The translations under genes were made by a program, and so were the position numbers. The notes below the pieces were generated by a model. It made no database searches. It was not told where the DNA came from and saw nothing but the letters and a program-made list of their open reading frames with translations. Of a DNA stretch of 40,825 nucleotides, positions 17,011 to 26,851 are shown one piece after another (within the stretch, counting starts at the first letter, position 1; each line of letters begins with the position of its first letter). The DNA is taken from positions 1 through 40,825 of the forward strand of contig PJAB01000115.1 in NCBI GenBank assembly GCA_002887195.1. Direction: 5' to 3'. This DNA comes from Chrysochromulina parva. Taxonomy: Eukaryota; Haptophyta; Prymnesiales; Chrysochromulinaceae.

Positions 17011-18372
17011 TCAAGTGAACATGTAGTACGTCGAATGGCCATCCCCATCGTCGTCGACAGCACGCCTGACCAGCAAGCCGCTACAGTCGAGCTCGAGGCG
17101 CGGGGCCGCGAGAAATGCGTGGACAGCGGCGACGTTTCCAACGGCCACGTCTGCAGCAAGCACCGCTGGTGACCGCGCGGCTCCAGGCCGAGAGCTTGGT
17201 GGCGTACCGGGCAAGTGCGCCTTGCACTTTTCAAGCGCTCGTCGTGCGCATGTGGCGAGGGGGTGGAACTCTCCGTGGGTCACGCCTAGGACGCGCACCG
17301 CCTGGCTCAGGTATCGCGACGCGCGCTCGTCGTAGGGGGCAAGGCGCTGACACGCGAGGCCCGCACTGAGCAAGCGTAGGGCCACCTGGGGGTGCACCAC
17401 CCGGAAGGTGAAGCGGTAGCAGAAGAGCAGATCGTCGCTCGCCACAACAATGCCCAGCCAGTCGTACGCAGCCTGCCGTTGCTGCAGAGCGGCGGTGATG
17501 GCGGGGATGAGCGCCGCGGGCTCGGTGCAAGGAGGCTTGACGCCTCCATACGTGCGCGCGAGCTCCGCGAGGCGTGAGTCGTCGCAGCTCGACGAGCCGG
17601 GCACATACCGCTGCCCGCCCCGCCCATCCTGCTCACCGCAGTCGAAGTGATACTTTTTTCGCAGGACCGCGCGCAGCTCGGCATAAGGCTGGCCGAGGTC
17701 GACGTATGAGAAGCACAGCTCCTCTCCGGCGGCCACTGGAGCGATGGTGCGCACTCTCAGCAGCCAGTCGTCGTCAAAGATCAGGTACACGTTGGGGTTG
17801 TTGCTGTGGTTCATGACCGCGCCGAACTGTGGATAGAGCGCAGAGCCGAGGCGGCTTGCCGAGCCGGGGTTGACCCACATGGCGTTGGACCAGTCGCGCC
17901 CATAGGATAGCCATACACTCTCCTCACTCACGGCATTCTGAGCGAGCGCCACCAGCGACTCGCGAACGGACGTGCGTGCTGCCTCGGGCACGTGCATCGC
18001 ACCGTCCGCATAGGTCGGGCTGACGATGGCGAGAGCTTCGTCAATGGGCATAAGCTCGACCGCTTTGCGCACATGCTCGACCGCATCGGCAAGGGCCTCG
18101 CACAAGTCTGGCTGCTTGCGGAGTTCGGTCACGTTGGATACGAGCGCTGCGATGGCGTTTCTATGCTGAGGAGCGTGCGATGCGACTATGTGAGCCGCGA
18201 GCGCCTCGATCCCTTCCTGCTTGGGCGTCTTGCCTGCGCAAGTTGTGTGGTACGCGGGCCGCTCAGAGAAGACTTCGGTTCCGGGCTTGAGCGGCTGCGT
18301 CGCGAAGACGCCGCGGCCGCCGGCCGCCGAGGAGCCGATGCGGAGCAGAGGTGAAGGAGCAGGACCTTCCAT
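17011..18372 (-). CDS. SET-domain protein, SMYD-like without MYND finger
   Basis: This 453-residue protein starts at ATG 18372 and is a probable S-adenosylmethionine-dependent protein lysine methyltransferase. The SET domain is split as in SMYD proteins. GGRGVFA lies at about 18-24 (cofactor loop). A helical insertion of about 120 residues follows where SMYD carries the MYND finger, but no zinc-binding Cys/His cluster is seen. Then come NHSNNPN (188-194), GEELCFSYVDL (216-226, catalytic Tyr region) and a short YHFDC after it. The C-terminal half is helical (RAALEKC, ASRYLSQAVRVLG), consistent with the TPR-like C-terminal domain of SMYD. Substrate is unknown. It shares a 194-bp head-to-head region with the calcium channel gene. 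Confidence 0.85.
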   Translation of the reverse strand: MEGPAPSPLLRIGSSAAGGRGVFATQPLKPGTEVFSERPAYHTTCAGKTPKQEGIEALAAHIVASHAPQHRNAIAALVSNVTELRKQPDLCEALADAVEHVRKAVELMPIDEALAIVSPTYADGAMHVPEAARTSVRESLVALAQNAVSEESVWLSYGRDWSNAMWVNPGSASRLGSALYPQFGAVMNHSNNPNVYLIFDDDWLLRVRTIAPVAAGEELCFSYVDLGQPYAELRAVLRKKYHFDCGEQDGRGGQRYVPGSSSCDDSRLAELARTYGGVKPPCTEPAALIPAITAALQQRQAAYDWLGIVVASDDLLFCYRFTFRVVHPQVALRLLSAGLACQRLAPYDERASRYLSQAVRVLGVTHGEFHPLATCARRALEKCKAHLPGTPPSSRPGAARSPAVLAADVAVGNVAAVHAFLAAPRLELDCSGLLVRRAVDDDGDGHSTYYMFT

Positions 18373-18566
18373 CTTTCCTTAATACAAGTTTTCATAATCG
18401 AAAGTCTCTAACTCCCTGAACCCGGACAAGTTTCATGTTCGCCTCGATGTTTATCGCTCGAAATTTGTGAGATTTTCGTAGACAAATCTTGACTTGTTTC
18501 GAGCATTTAGAGGTCGCCAACTTTGCTCATCGAAAACCAACTCCATCTTTTCGGAGGCCAACCAGC
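18373..18566. promoter_or_regulatory. Shared head-to-head region of SET and calcium channel genes
   Basis: These 194 bp are much richer in A/T than the flanking genes. They carry CAAGTTTCA (18427-18435), CAAGTTTTC (about 18385) and CTTGTTTCG (about 18493), near-matches to the 9-mer seen beside other start codons here. No TATA box is evident. Confidence 0.5.
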
Positions 18567-21500
18567 ATGGAGTACGGAGACACTGCGCCGCTGCTACCTG
18601 GCAATACCGGAAAGAATCCGTGCGGCTGCACAACCCGCAATTCCATCCGCCGCAGCGCCATCAGCCTAGTCCAATGGTGGGGCTTCGACGCCTTTATCTT
18701 GATGATCATCGGCTGCAACACGATCATGATGATGACCGACAGCCCTCTGGACACGGATGAGACCAGTGACAAGGCGATGATAATAGCAAAAATGGAGTTG
18801 ATTTTCAACTGCATCTTCACCATCGAGATGTCCATCAAGATAACCGCGCTGGGCTGCAGCGATTACGTCAAAGATCCGTGGAACCTGCTGGATGCAACTG
18901 TCGTCACGAGTGCGTGGGCGCCCTACTTCCTGCCCACCTCGGGCAACTACTCGTGGCTTCGCGCCGTGCGCGTGCTGCGTGCGTTGCGGACTGTCAACCG
19001 CCTGCCGTCGCTCAAGGCGCTTGTCAACACGCTCCTCAGCTTTGAGACGCTGCAAGGGGTAAGCGCCGCCTGCAGGCGGCTGGCAGCTCGCCTGCCGGAG
19101 CGCTGGCTCGCCGGCTCGCTCGTGCCGCGTTCGCTGCTGCTGACGCCAGGCTCGCGATGCGAGCTGCTGGCGATGCTGATGCCTGGTCGCCATCCTCACC
19201 CGTAGCTGCTGCTGCGCCGCGCGCGCCGCCTCCTGTCCGAGGGTCGTCATGTCCCGCGTGACCACTGTGTTCTCGGTGCCTCCTCGCGCGCACAGCTGAG
19301 TAACGTGTCCGTGCTCTTTTGCTTCTTCCTTTTCCTCTTTGGCATCCTGGGCGTCAACATGTTTGCTGGCAAGCTGCACTTCCGCTGCACCGAGCCGGGC
19401 TCGTCAGAGTGGGTCGACGACACGGCAGTGTGCGCCACGTCGGCCGACTGCGAGGGCGAGCAGACGTGTGAGTATTACGAGATCAACCCCGCCGACGGAG
19501 CGCTCTCGTACGATAATGTCCTGTACGCCTTCGTGACGATCTTCCAGGCCGTCACGCTCGAGGGCTGGGTCGACCAAATGTACATGCTCGGGATCACCAC
19601 CAATGAGACGACCACGGTCATCTATTACATCTTCCTCGTCGTCTTCGGCGCCATGTTCATCGTGCAGCTCTTCCTCGCTGTCATGTTCGGTGCGCGCACC
19701 CGCCGCCCTTGTGCCTGCGCGCTCCCGCTCCTGCCGCGTCCGCCTTTCGGCCGTGCGACGCTCGCTCACACGCGTTGGCCGCCCCCACCGCCACCGCAGA
19801 CGCCTATTTCAAGCAGATCCGTGTGGATGAGACGCTCCCACCTGATGAGGTCCTCGAGGCCGTGGTCACCGCCGAGCCGCAGGTCAAAAAGTTATCCAAG
19901 TGGGAGTGGCTCATCTACGTAATGATCGTGGGCAACACGGTGACCATGTGCCTCATCCATGAGGGCCAGTCGGAGGAGCTCACGTACATCGTCGAGATGT
20001 CCAACTACTTCTTCACCGCCTGCTTTTCGGTCGAGATGCTCGTTAAGCTGGTGGCGAACGGCTGTGGCAAGTACTTCGAGTCCGGCTGGAACACGTTCGA
20101 CTTCTTTGTTACGTGGTGCTCGCTCATCGACCTCCTGATGGAGGTCTACGGCCACGAAACCGACGTGCTGCGCGCGATGCGTGTGGCGCGCGTGCTCCGT
20201 CTGCTGCGCCTGAACAACGAGATGCGCCGCTTCGAGCTCACGATCGTCAAGGCGGCAGACAAGGTGGTCAATTTGTCGGGCATCCTCGTCTTGTGCATCA
20301 TTGTGTATGCCCTGCTCGGCATGGAGCTCTTCGGTGGCAAGCTCGGCGAGGATCCTATGCGTACCAACTTTGACTACTTTTCGAACGCCTTCATCACCGT
20401 CTTCGTGGTCACCTCGGGTGAGAACTGGAATGACGTCTATGGCGGCACGCTCCCTTACTCGGGCGGGCCGCTCTCGGTGCTCTACTTCGTGCCGCTCTTC
20501 ATCCTGAGCAACTATGTCCTCGTCAACCTCTTCGTCGCCATCATCAGCTGGGGATGGGAGACGGCCGCGGAAGACCTCGAAGACCCCGAGGAGAAGGTGG
20601 CGTCGGAGGAGAAGAAGGCAGAGGTCGAGAAGCTGCGTGCCGAGCTTGCGAGCGCGCTCACGGCCCTGCGCTCGGCGCACACGAACGTGCTCCTCGAGCT
20701 CCAGGAGCTCATCGGCGCCAAGCAGCTCGGCTTCTCCGCCGCCTCGGGCTCACGCCTAATGGCACGCATGGGACAGCTCTTCAAGGACTTCGAGTCGGCC
20801 GCCGACCAAGCGGGACCCGACGAGCTCAAGGGTGTCGCCGGCCTCACGTTGGGCTTCGCGTCGATGGTCAAGGGTCTCGGCGAGCTGCTCGACGACGCAG
20901 CATCCCTCAAGGCCTCCTCCGAGGTAAGCCTCCTCCTCGAGTATTGGGAGTCGGAGCACGCGCGCATGTCGGGCGCCCTCCCAGCGGTCGCTGGCAAGGA
21001 GACGATTGCGAAGCTCACCGAGCTGCTCAAAAAGTACGCGACGACGATCACCGCCAACCGCGTGCTCATGAGCGCTGTGGCCTCGCTGCGCGCCCAGGAG
21101 CGCGCCAAGCGCGACGCGCGCGGCCCGCGCTTCAAGGTGGATGCCGAGAGCGCACCGGAGGTCGACCCGGATTTCGCGGTCGTGCCCTTTAATAGCGACG
21201 CGCCAGGCGCCGCCTTCTTGCCTCTCACGCTCGATATGAACGTGAGCGCCTTCCACCGGCAGCTGCGCGCGATCCTGACGCACCAGAACTTTGACAACTT
21301 CATCATCTTCATCATCGTCCTCTCGTCGCTCTCCCTCGCCCTCGACATGCCGACCGTCGCACCGGACTCGCAGCTCGCGATTTCGCTCGACTACTCCGAC
21401 AAGTTCTTCACCATCATCTTTGTGATCGAGGCGGCGCTCAAGCTCGTGACCTTCGGGCTGTTTGGCGAGGAAGGCTACTTCACCTCCTATTGGAACATCC

Positions 21501-23611
21501 TCGACTTCTCGATCGTCACTACCTCTGTCATCTCCATCCTCTCCGCCGGCGCCGAGGGCTTTGGCGTCTTCAAGGCTCTGCGCGCGATCCGCACGCTGCG
21601 CCCGCTGCGCGTCATCCAGCGCTTCAAGGGACTCAAGATGGTCGTCAACTCGCTCTTCCGCGCGATCCCCGCCGTACTCAACGTCGGGCAGGTGTGCTTC
21701 CTCGTGCTCATCGTCTACGGACTCTTCGGAATGACGTTCCTCATGGGCCGCCTCGGCCACTGCAACGACGACACGATTGGCGCCAAGATCGACTGCGTGG
21801 GCACGTTCACCGACGAGAGCGGCGAAGAGAAGGCGCGCTGGTGGGGCAACCCCGACGTGGCCAACTTCGACTCTATCGGCTACGCCATGCTCACGCTCTT
21901 CGAGATGTCGACGCTCGAGATGTGGCCAGATGTGATGTTCCTCGCGATGGACTCCGACCCGACCGCCACGGGCCAGCCGCTCGTCCAGAACCAGAACGCG
22001 TGGATGGCCGTGTACATCATCTCTTGGATCGTCATCTCCGCCTTCCTGCTGCTCAACCTCTTCGTCGGCGTCGTGCTCGAGAACTTCAACGCCATCCGCC
22101 AGGCCGAGGACGGATCAGGCTTCTTGTCCGACGACCAGAAGGAATGGTCGAAGACCCTGCAGAACGTGCTTTCCGTGCGCGCGGAGAAGATGGTGCGCAC
22201 CCCCTTTGGCAAGAATTGCTTCGCGCGCTTCCGGCGCGCCATCTTCATGCTCGTGCAGGGAGACCGCGAGAACCGCGCCTTGCCCATCGCCTTCGAGAAG
22301 TTCGTCATCTCGCTCGTGATCCTCAACGTGTTCGCCATGTCGCTCACGTACTACGGCCAGCCGGAGTACATGTCGGTCTTCTCCGACTACTGCGACATCT
22401 TCTTCACAGTGGCGTTCACGACTGAGATGGTCCTGAAGATCACTGGCCTCGGGCTGCGCCAGTATCTCATGTCGGGCTGGAACGTCTTCGACGGCACGCT
22501 CGTCACCATTGCGCTCGCCGCCGACGCCCTCCAGGGCCTCGAGTCGCTCGGTATCAAGATCGACCCGGGCACGGTTCGCATGCTCCGCGTCTTCCGCATC
22601 GCGCGGCTGCTGCGCCTGATGAAGATGGGCGGCGGCCTCAATCGGCTGATCACGACGATCGTGGTCGCGGTGCCCGCGCTCGCGAACGTCGGCGTGCTCC
22701 TCATCCTCTTCCTCTACATCTACACGATCCTCGGCATCGAGCTCTTCCACAACCTGCCGCTCAACGGCGACTTCATCAACTACGATGCCAACTTCGCCAC
22801 GTTCGGCACTGCCATGCTCACCCTCTTCAGGTGCATCACCGGCGAGTCATACAATGGCATCATGCACGATGCGATGGTGACCGAGGCGCACTCGGAGCCA
22901 GGTCGCTGCTCGGACGCCGAGGGCACGTGCGGCTCGCCGATCACCGCCGTCGTCTTCTTCATCTCGTTCATCGTGATTGAGGCGATGGTCATGCTCAACC
23001 TCATCGTGGCGGTGGTCCTCGACACCTTTGCCGAGGAGGAGGCTGCCGAGGAGATGAAGCTCTCCCCTTCGCAGATCGAGAACTTCGTCGATGCGTGGAA
23101 GGAGCTCGACCCCGATGCGACACACTTCATGCCGACCAAGGACCTTAAGAAGCTGCTTCTTCTTCTCGACGCGCCACTCGGCTACAGGGACATCCCCCCG
23201 GCGGACTCGGCGACCCTTACCGAGCACCTCAAGAGTCTCGAAGTGCCCGACCGCTCCGGCTCGATCGCCTTCCACGACGCGCTCGAGGCCTTCGGTAAGA
23301 AAGCCTTCGGCAGTGAGATCGAGCTGCCCCAGGGGACCGACGTCCTGCGCAACATCACCAAGCAGTACGGTGAGGTGTTCAAATCGACGGCTCTGCACAA
23401 GACCGTTGTCTCGCAGTACTCGTCAGCCTACATCTACGCGGTCATCCGCATGCAGAACGCATTCCGGAAGAGGCTCGCTCGGAAGAAGATGCTTCTTGGG
23501 CTCTCGCCGAATGCCAGCCTGCCGAAGGGAAGTGGCGGCGCCAAGCAGGCCGCCCCGCCTAAACGCGGCGGCCCAGGCGCGCCCAAGACGGGGGGCGGCC
23601 GCAAGAAGTGA
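18567..23611 (+). CDS. Four-domain voltage-gated calcium channel alpha subunit (CaV-like), three exons
   Basis: Exons 18567-19058, 19296-19689 and 19800-23611 join in phase (0, then 1) to 1,565 residues. Four repeats each have S1-S6 helices and an Arg-rich S4: LRAVRVLRALRTVNR (about 131-145), VLRAMRVARVLRLLRL (418-433), KALRAIRTLRPLRVIQR (887-903) and RMLRVFRIARLLRLMK (1222-1237). The pore glutamates are TLEGW (E253), SGENW (E503), TLEMW (E1002) and TGESY (E1311), an EEEE ring as in calcium-selective CaV channels. After repeat IV there is a CaV-type EF-hand region (IENFVDAWKELDPDATHFMP) and an IQ motif (AVIRMQNAFRKRLARKK) for calmodulin. The I-II linker is only about 40 residues, with no beta-subunit interaction motif. 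The II-III linker is about 230 residues, helical and charged. Located in plasma or flagellar membrane, it would admit calcium on depolarisation; which membrane is not shown. Confidence 0.95.
19059..19295 (+). other. Calcium channel intron 1 (237 nt)
   Basis: The donor GGGGTAAGC follows codon 164 (FETLQG) and the acceptor CGCACAG precedes CTGAGTAACGTG (LSNVSVLFCFF, S5 of repeat I). Both are phase 0. Read-through would hit a stop at 19203. Confidence 0.9.
19690..19799 (+). other. Calcium channel intron 2 (110 nt)
   Basis: The donor GTGCGC follows ...LAVMF plus one base; the acceptor CACCGCAG precedes ACGCCTATTTC. Phase 1 on both sides makes a joined Asp codon (LAVMF-D-AYFKQ), restoring the end of S6 of repeat I. 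Confidence 0.9.
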
Positions 23612-23965
23612 GTAATGCGGGGGCGGATGCATGTGTGGTCGTACTATACAAGAGGGCGCTCAGACGGACTGACTGGCCTGTCGCCGTTCAGGGGCTGCGG
23701 CTGGCTGACGAGATCGGAGATGCATAAAACGCAAGCGAGGCGCATGTCGGTGATCGGTGTCCTGTGATTTTTGACATGACTTAACCTATGACCGGACGGT
23801 TATCGCGTTTCGCCTGCATGGTGCATGGTTGCGCGGCCCGGCATTGCGACGATCTCGCTGGTGAGCTCAGGAAATCTCAAATTAGGAAGGCGCCACCGGA
23901 CTTCTTCAAGGACTTCAAGGCAGCCTCGACCCGCGGCTGAAGCTGCGTGACGGTCTGCACAGAGC
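23612..23965. other. Intergenic region
   Basis: This 354-nt region lies between two plus-strand genes. I see only the probable channel 3' UTR and the next promoter, with no repeat or RNA gene. Confidence 0.4.
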
Positions 23966-25156
23966 ATGGCTCCCAACATAACGCTAGCTTCAGGGCCCAT
24001 TAGCGTCAAGTACTTTTTACCCAGTCGCACAGACTCTTATTATCGTGCTTCACGCTTCGATCATGGCACAATGCTCGGTGACCTTCACTTTGACAGCACA
24101 ACCATCTTCAGCGCCTCCTACTGGCGTTCGCCACACGACCCCGACTGGACCGAGAATGGCGTGGGTCTAGCGTCCGAGTGGGGATGTGGCGATGACGGCC
24201 ACCTCTGCGGTCCGGGATGGGCCAACCACGCTGACAGCAGCAACGGTGTTCTGGGGTACGCCGAGGCCAAAGCAGGTGAACCCTTCCTCAAGATTGGAGT
24301 CGGCCTACTCATCAAGGGCTCGTGCCCCGCGTGCGGTAGTCCTGGCGCGGATGACACATACAAGTTCAACTCTCCGTATCGCGTCTACGGCCGTCCCTCG
24401 GCGTGGGAAGTGCGACAGGAGTCTGGCAGCGTGCTGACTATGGTGCACGCAGCGAAGCTCGATCGGTTCGGTTACTCTATTCACAGGAAGGTCAATCTGA
24501 CCGGCTACGGCGCGGAGGGCCAGATCGAAGTGAGTACGACGCTGCGCAACACGGGCTCTACCCGATTTCGCACGCCGTACTACTCGCATAACCTCCTCTC
24601 GCTTGATCAGATGGCCGCCGGGCCTGGCGACCTAATCGCTCTCGACCTGAACATGAGCGAGTACTACGATTGCTTGCCATGGGCCGAGCCGCTCGAGGAC
24701 TACTTTGCGAGCGACCAGGGCACCGATGCGCGCGCCTTTCCGCAGGCGCTCGGTGCGATCAAGCGCGTGGCCGCACCCACTCGGATCAAGGCTGTGTTTG
24801 GCGGCAGCGCGGCCACGTCAAAGGGGGCTTGGATGGCCGCCTTTGACCGGCAGGGCGTCAGCATCTCTTCGACGCTCTCTGGCCCCACGCCCTTGTTTGC
24901 GTACAATCTGTACATCGAGGAGCGCACGCTTTCGCCCGAGCCCATTCAGATGGTGGCGCTCGAGCCCGGTGAGCACACGACGCTCACACAAACTACGCTC
25001 TTCCGTCGCACCCTCAAGTCGACGCGCGAAGGGTCGGATGCGGCAGCGCAGCGGTGGGAGGTGGAGGCGCCCTCGTTTTTCCAGTGGCTTGCGGCGAGCG
25101 AGCATCGTGGATTTGTGAGGACAGGGCGTCTGCGCTCATCGGTGCAGTTGACCTGA
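23966..25156 (+). CDS. Galactose-mutarotase-like protein of unknown substrate
   Basis: This 396-residue intronless protein starts at ATG 23966. Conserved-looking blocks match bacterial proteins of the galactose mutarotase-like (aldose 1-epimerase-like) beta-sandwich superfamily as I recall them: GPISVKYFLP and YYRASRFDHG (25-34) near the start, GEPFLKIGVG (104-113), YRVYGRPSAWEV, FGYSIHRKVNL, TTLRNTGSTRFRTPYYSHNL (191-210), and a late YNLYIEERTLSPEP. The His of YSHN and acidic residues further on are candidates for sugar binding or catalysis. There is no signal peptide. A Cys-rich insertion (about 73-124: CGDDGHLC, GSCPACGS) is unusual. The lack of introns and the bacterial-type match raise the possibility of horizontal gain, but base composition fits the neighbours. 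The fold assignment is moderate and the reaction unknown. Confidence 0.7.
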   Translation: MAPNITLASGPISVKYFLPSRTDSYYRASRFDHGTMLGDLHFDSTTIFSASYWRSPHDPDWTENGVGLASEWGCGDDGHLCGPGWANHADSSNGVLGYAEAKAGEPFLKIGVGLLIKGSCPACGSPGADDTYKFNSPYRVYGRPSAWEVRQESGSVLTMVHAAKLDRFGYSIHRKVNLTGYGAEGQIEVSTTLRNTGSTRFRTPYYSHNLLSLDQMAAGPGDLIALDLNMSEYYDCLPWAEPLEDYFASDQGTDARAFPQALGAIKRVAAPTRIKAVFGGSAATSKGAWMAAFDRQGVSISSTLSGPTPLFAYNLYIEERTLSPEPIQMVALEPGEHTTLTQTTLFRRTLKSTREGSDAAAQRWEVEAPSFFQWLAASEHRGFVRTGRLRSSVQLT

Positions 25157-25387
25157 TGAGTCGCAGCAATACATGTTATCGAAGTTGTGTTCATAAACCA
25201 ACTGCATGACCGAACACCAGAGCCCCTGCCGCGCGCGAGCTCGAGCCGCCGCGATCCCCACGAAACGAAACGTTCACATTCACAAAGGTGCATCGGTGTG
25301 AAGTCAGTTTGCCGCCGGGCGGCTCGCAGCGCCTTGGTTTTGAGTCTTGGCCACGAAGGCGCTGAGGAACCGCACTGAAGCCACACG
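25157..25387. promoter_or_regulatory. Upstream region of RAD51
   Basis: These 231 nt lie between two plus-strand genes. CACGAAACGAAACG occurs at about 25259, related to but not matching the CGAAACTTG element. No TATA box is clear. Confidence 0.35.
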
Positions 25388-26404
25388 ATGCAGGCGCAGG
25401 CCCAAGAGGTTATGGAGGAGGGGATGGAGGAGGCCCAGACCTCCTACAGCCACATCGAAAAGCTCGAGGGGCCGGGCATCGTGGCCGCCGACATCAAGAA
25501 GCTGAAGGAGGCGGGCTACCACACGATCGAGGCGGTGTTGTACGCGACCAAGAAGGAGCTCAGCGGCATCAAGGGCCTCTCGGACAACAAGGTCGACAAG
25601 ATCCTTGAGTGTGCCTTCAAGATGAGCGGCGGGAGCGGCTTCATGGCAGCGACCGAAGTTCACCACCAGCGGCAGGACCTGTGCATGCTAACGACAGGAT
25701 CGCGTGAGCTCGACGCGCTGCTCAAGGGCGGGATCGAGACGGGCTCGATCACCGAGATCTTTGGCGAGTTCCGCACGGGCAAGACGCAGCTTTGCCACAC
25801 GCTGTGCGTCACCTCGCAGCTGCCGCTCGAGCAGGGCGGCGCCGAGGGCAAGGCCATGTACATCGACACTGAGGGCACCTTCCGGCCGGAGCGGCTCGTG
25901 GAGATCGCCGAGCGCTACGGGCTCGACGGCCAGGACGTGCTCGACAACGTCTCGTACGCACGCGCGTACAACAGCGACCACCAGCTGCAGCTGCTGGTCG
26001 AGGCGGCATGCATGATGGCCGAGCAGCGCTTCGGGCTCATCATCGTCGACTCGGCAACCGGGCTGTACCGCACCGACTACTCGGGCCGCGGCGAGCTCGC
26101 CGCGCGCCAGATGCACATGGCGAAGTTCATGCGCGCGCTCGGCAAGCTCGGTGCGACGTATGGCGTGGCGTGCGTCATCACAAACCAAGTCGTCTCCAAA
26201 CCTGAGGCGGGCGCCTCCATGTTCGGCAATGACAAGCAGCCCATCGGCGGCAACATCATCGCGCACATGTCGACGACGCGGCTGATGCTGCGCAAGGGGC
26301 GCGGCGAGAACCGGATCTGCAAGGTGTACGACTCACCATGCCTCGCCGAGGGTGAGGCCACTTTCTCCATCCAGGGCAGTGGCATCGGCGATGCGGTCGA
26401 GTGA
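25388..26404 (+). CDS. RAD51: RAD51 recombinase
   Basis: RAD51 forms the ATP-bound filament on single-stranded DNA that performs strand exchange in homologous recombination. The 338 residues align end to end with eukaryotic RAD51, which is normally about 340. An N-terminal helix-hairpin-helix domain lies at about 22-75 ([39 protein letters not shown]). FMAA (85-88) matches the FxxA polymerisation motif. Walker A is GEFRTGKTQ (126-134) and Walker B is LIIVD (217-221). DNA-binding loop L1 lies in [15 protein letters not shown]; the L2 region contains [21 protein letters not shown]-terminal ATPase strands include [23 protein letters not shown]. The sequence sits closer to RAD51 than to DMC1 (SGSGF linker, ATEVHHQR), though I cannot exclude that it also serves in meiosis. 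The gene is intronless and convergent with the PPR gene. Confidence 0.96.
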   Translation: MQAQAQEVMEEGMEEAQTSYSHIEKLEGPGIVAADIKKLKEAGYHTIEAVLYATKKELSGIKGLSDNKVDKILECAFKMSGGSGFMAATEVHHQRQDLCMLTTGSRELDALLKGGIETGSITEIFGEFRTGKTQLCHTLCVTSQLPLEQGGAEGKAMYIDTEGTFRPERLVEIAERYGLDGQDVLDNVSYARAYNSDHQLQLLVEAACMMAEQRFGLIIVDSATGLYRTDYSGRGELAARQMHMAKFMRALGKLGATYGVACVITNQVVSKPEAGASMFGNDKQPIGGNIIAHMSTTRLMLRKGRGENRICKVYDSPCLAEGEATFSIQGSGIGDAVE

Positions 26405-26851
26405 TGGCGCAAGCGCGGCGGCGACGGCGGCGGCGGCGACGGCAGCACGATGGGACCCATGAGGACCGAGCTACGAGAGGGCAAGAGAGTGTCGCAGCGC
26501 CAGGCGCGCCACTCTCGCTACGACAGACCGCGTGATGGTGGATCGTGGATGGATCGGTGGCTCCTCGGCGCTGGGACTCTCCTGGACTGTTCGGTCTGCC
26601 CGCTGCCGCGCGCGCCCGCCTTACAGCGGTGCTCACAGCTCACGCGTGTTTGAGTCGTTCGTTCTCTGATGTAGATTAAATGTCATCGTTTTCTCTCATT
26701 TTCGAATGATGGTGCATGCGGCGTAGAGCTCCGTAGCGCCATGCGTCACGTCTGCATGCGGATCGGCCACTGCAACCGAAGTACACGTGCGGCCCACGTG
26801 ACTCATGTTTCGTTCATACTTATCTCCACATGCTGCTCCTCGCCTGGCTCC
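26405..26851. other. Convergent intergenic region between RAD51 and PPR genes
   Basis: These 447 nt contain the two 3' UTRs. A GGCGGC run follows the RAD51 stop (26416-26440) and a more AT-rich stretch lies at about 26650-26710. No gene is seen. Confidence 0.45.

Noticed and set aside
22230..22260. Literal IFM in the III-IV linker of the channel (RRAIFMLVQ), recalling the sodium-channel inactivation motif.
   Set aside because: Alignment places the true IFM position at GFLSDDQKEW, about 40 residues earlier. The pore is EEEE, so the match is coincidental.
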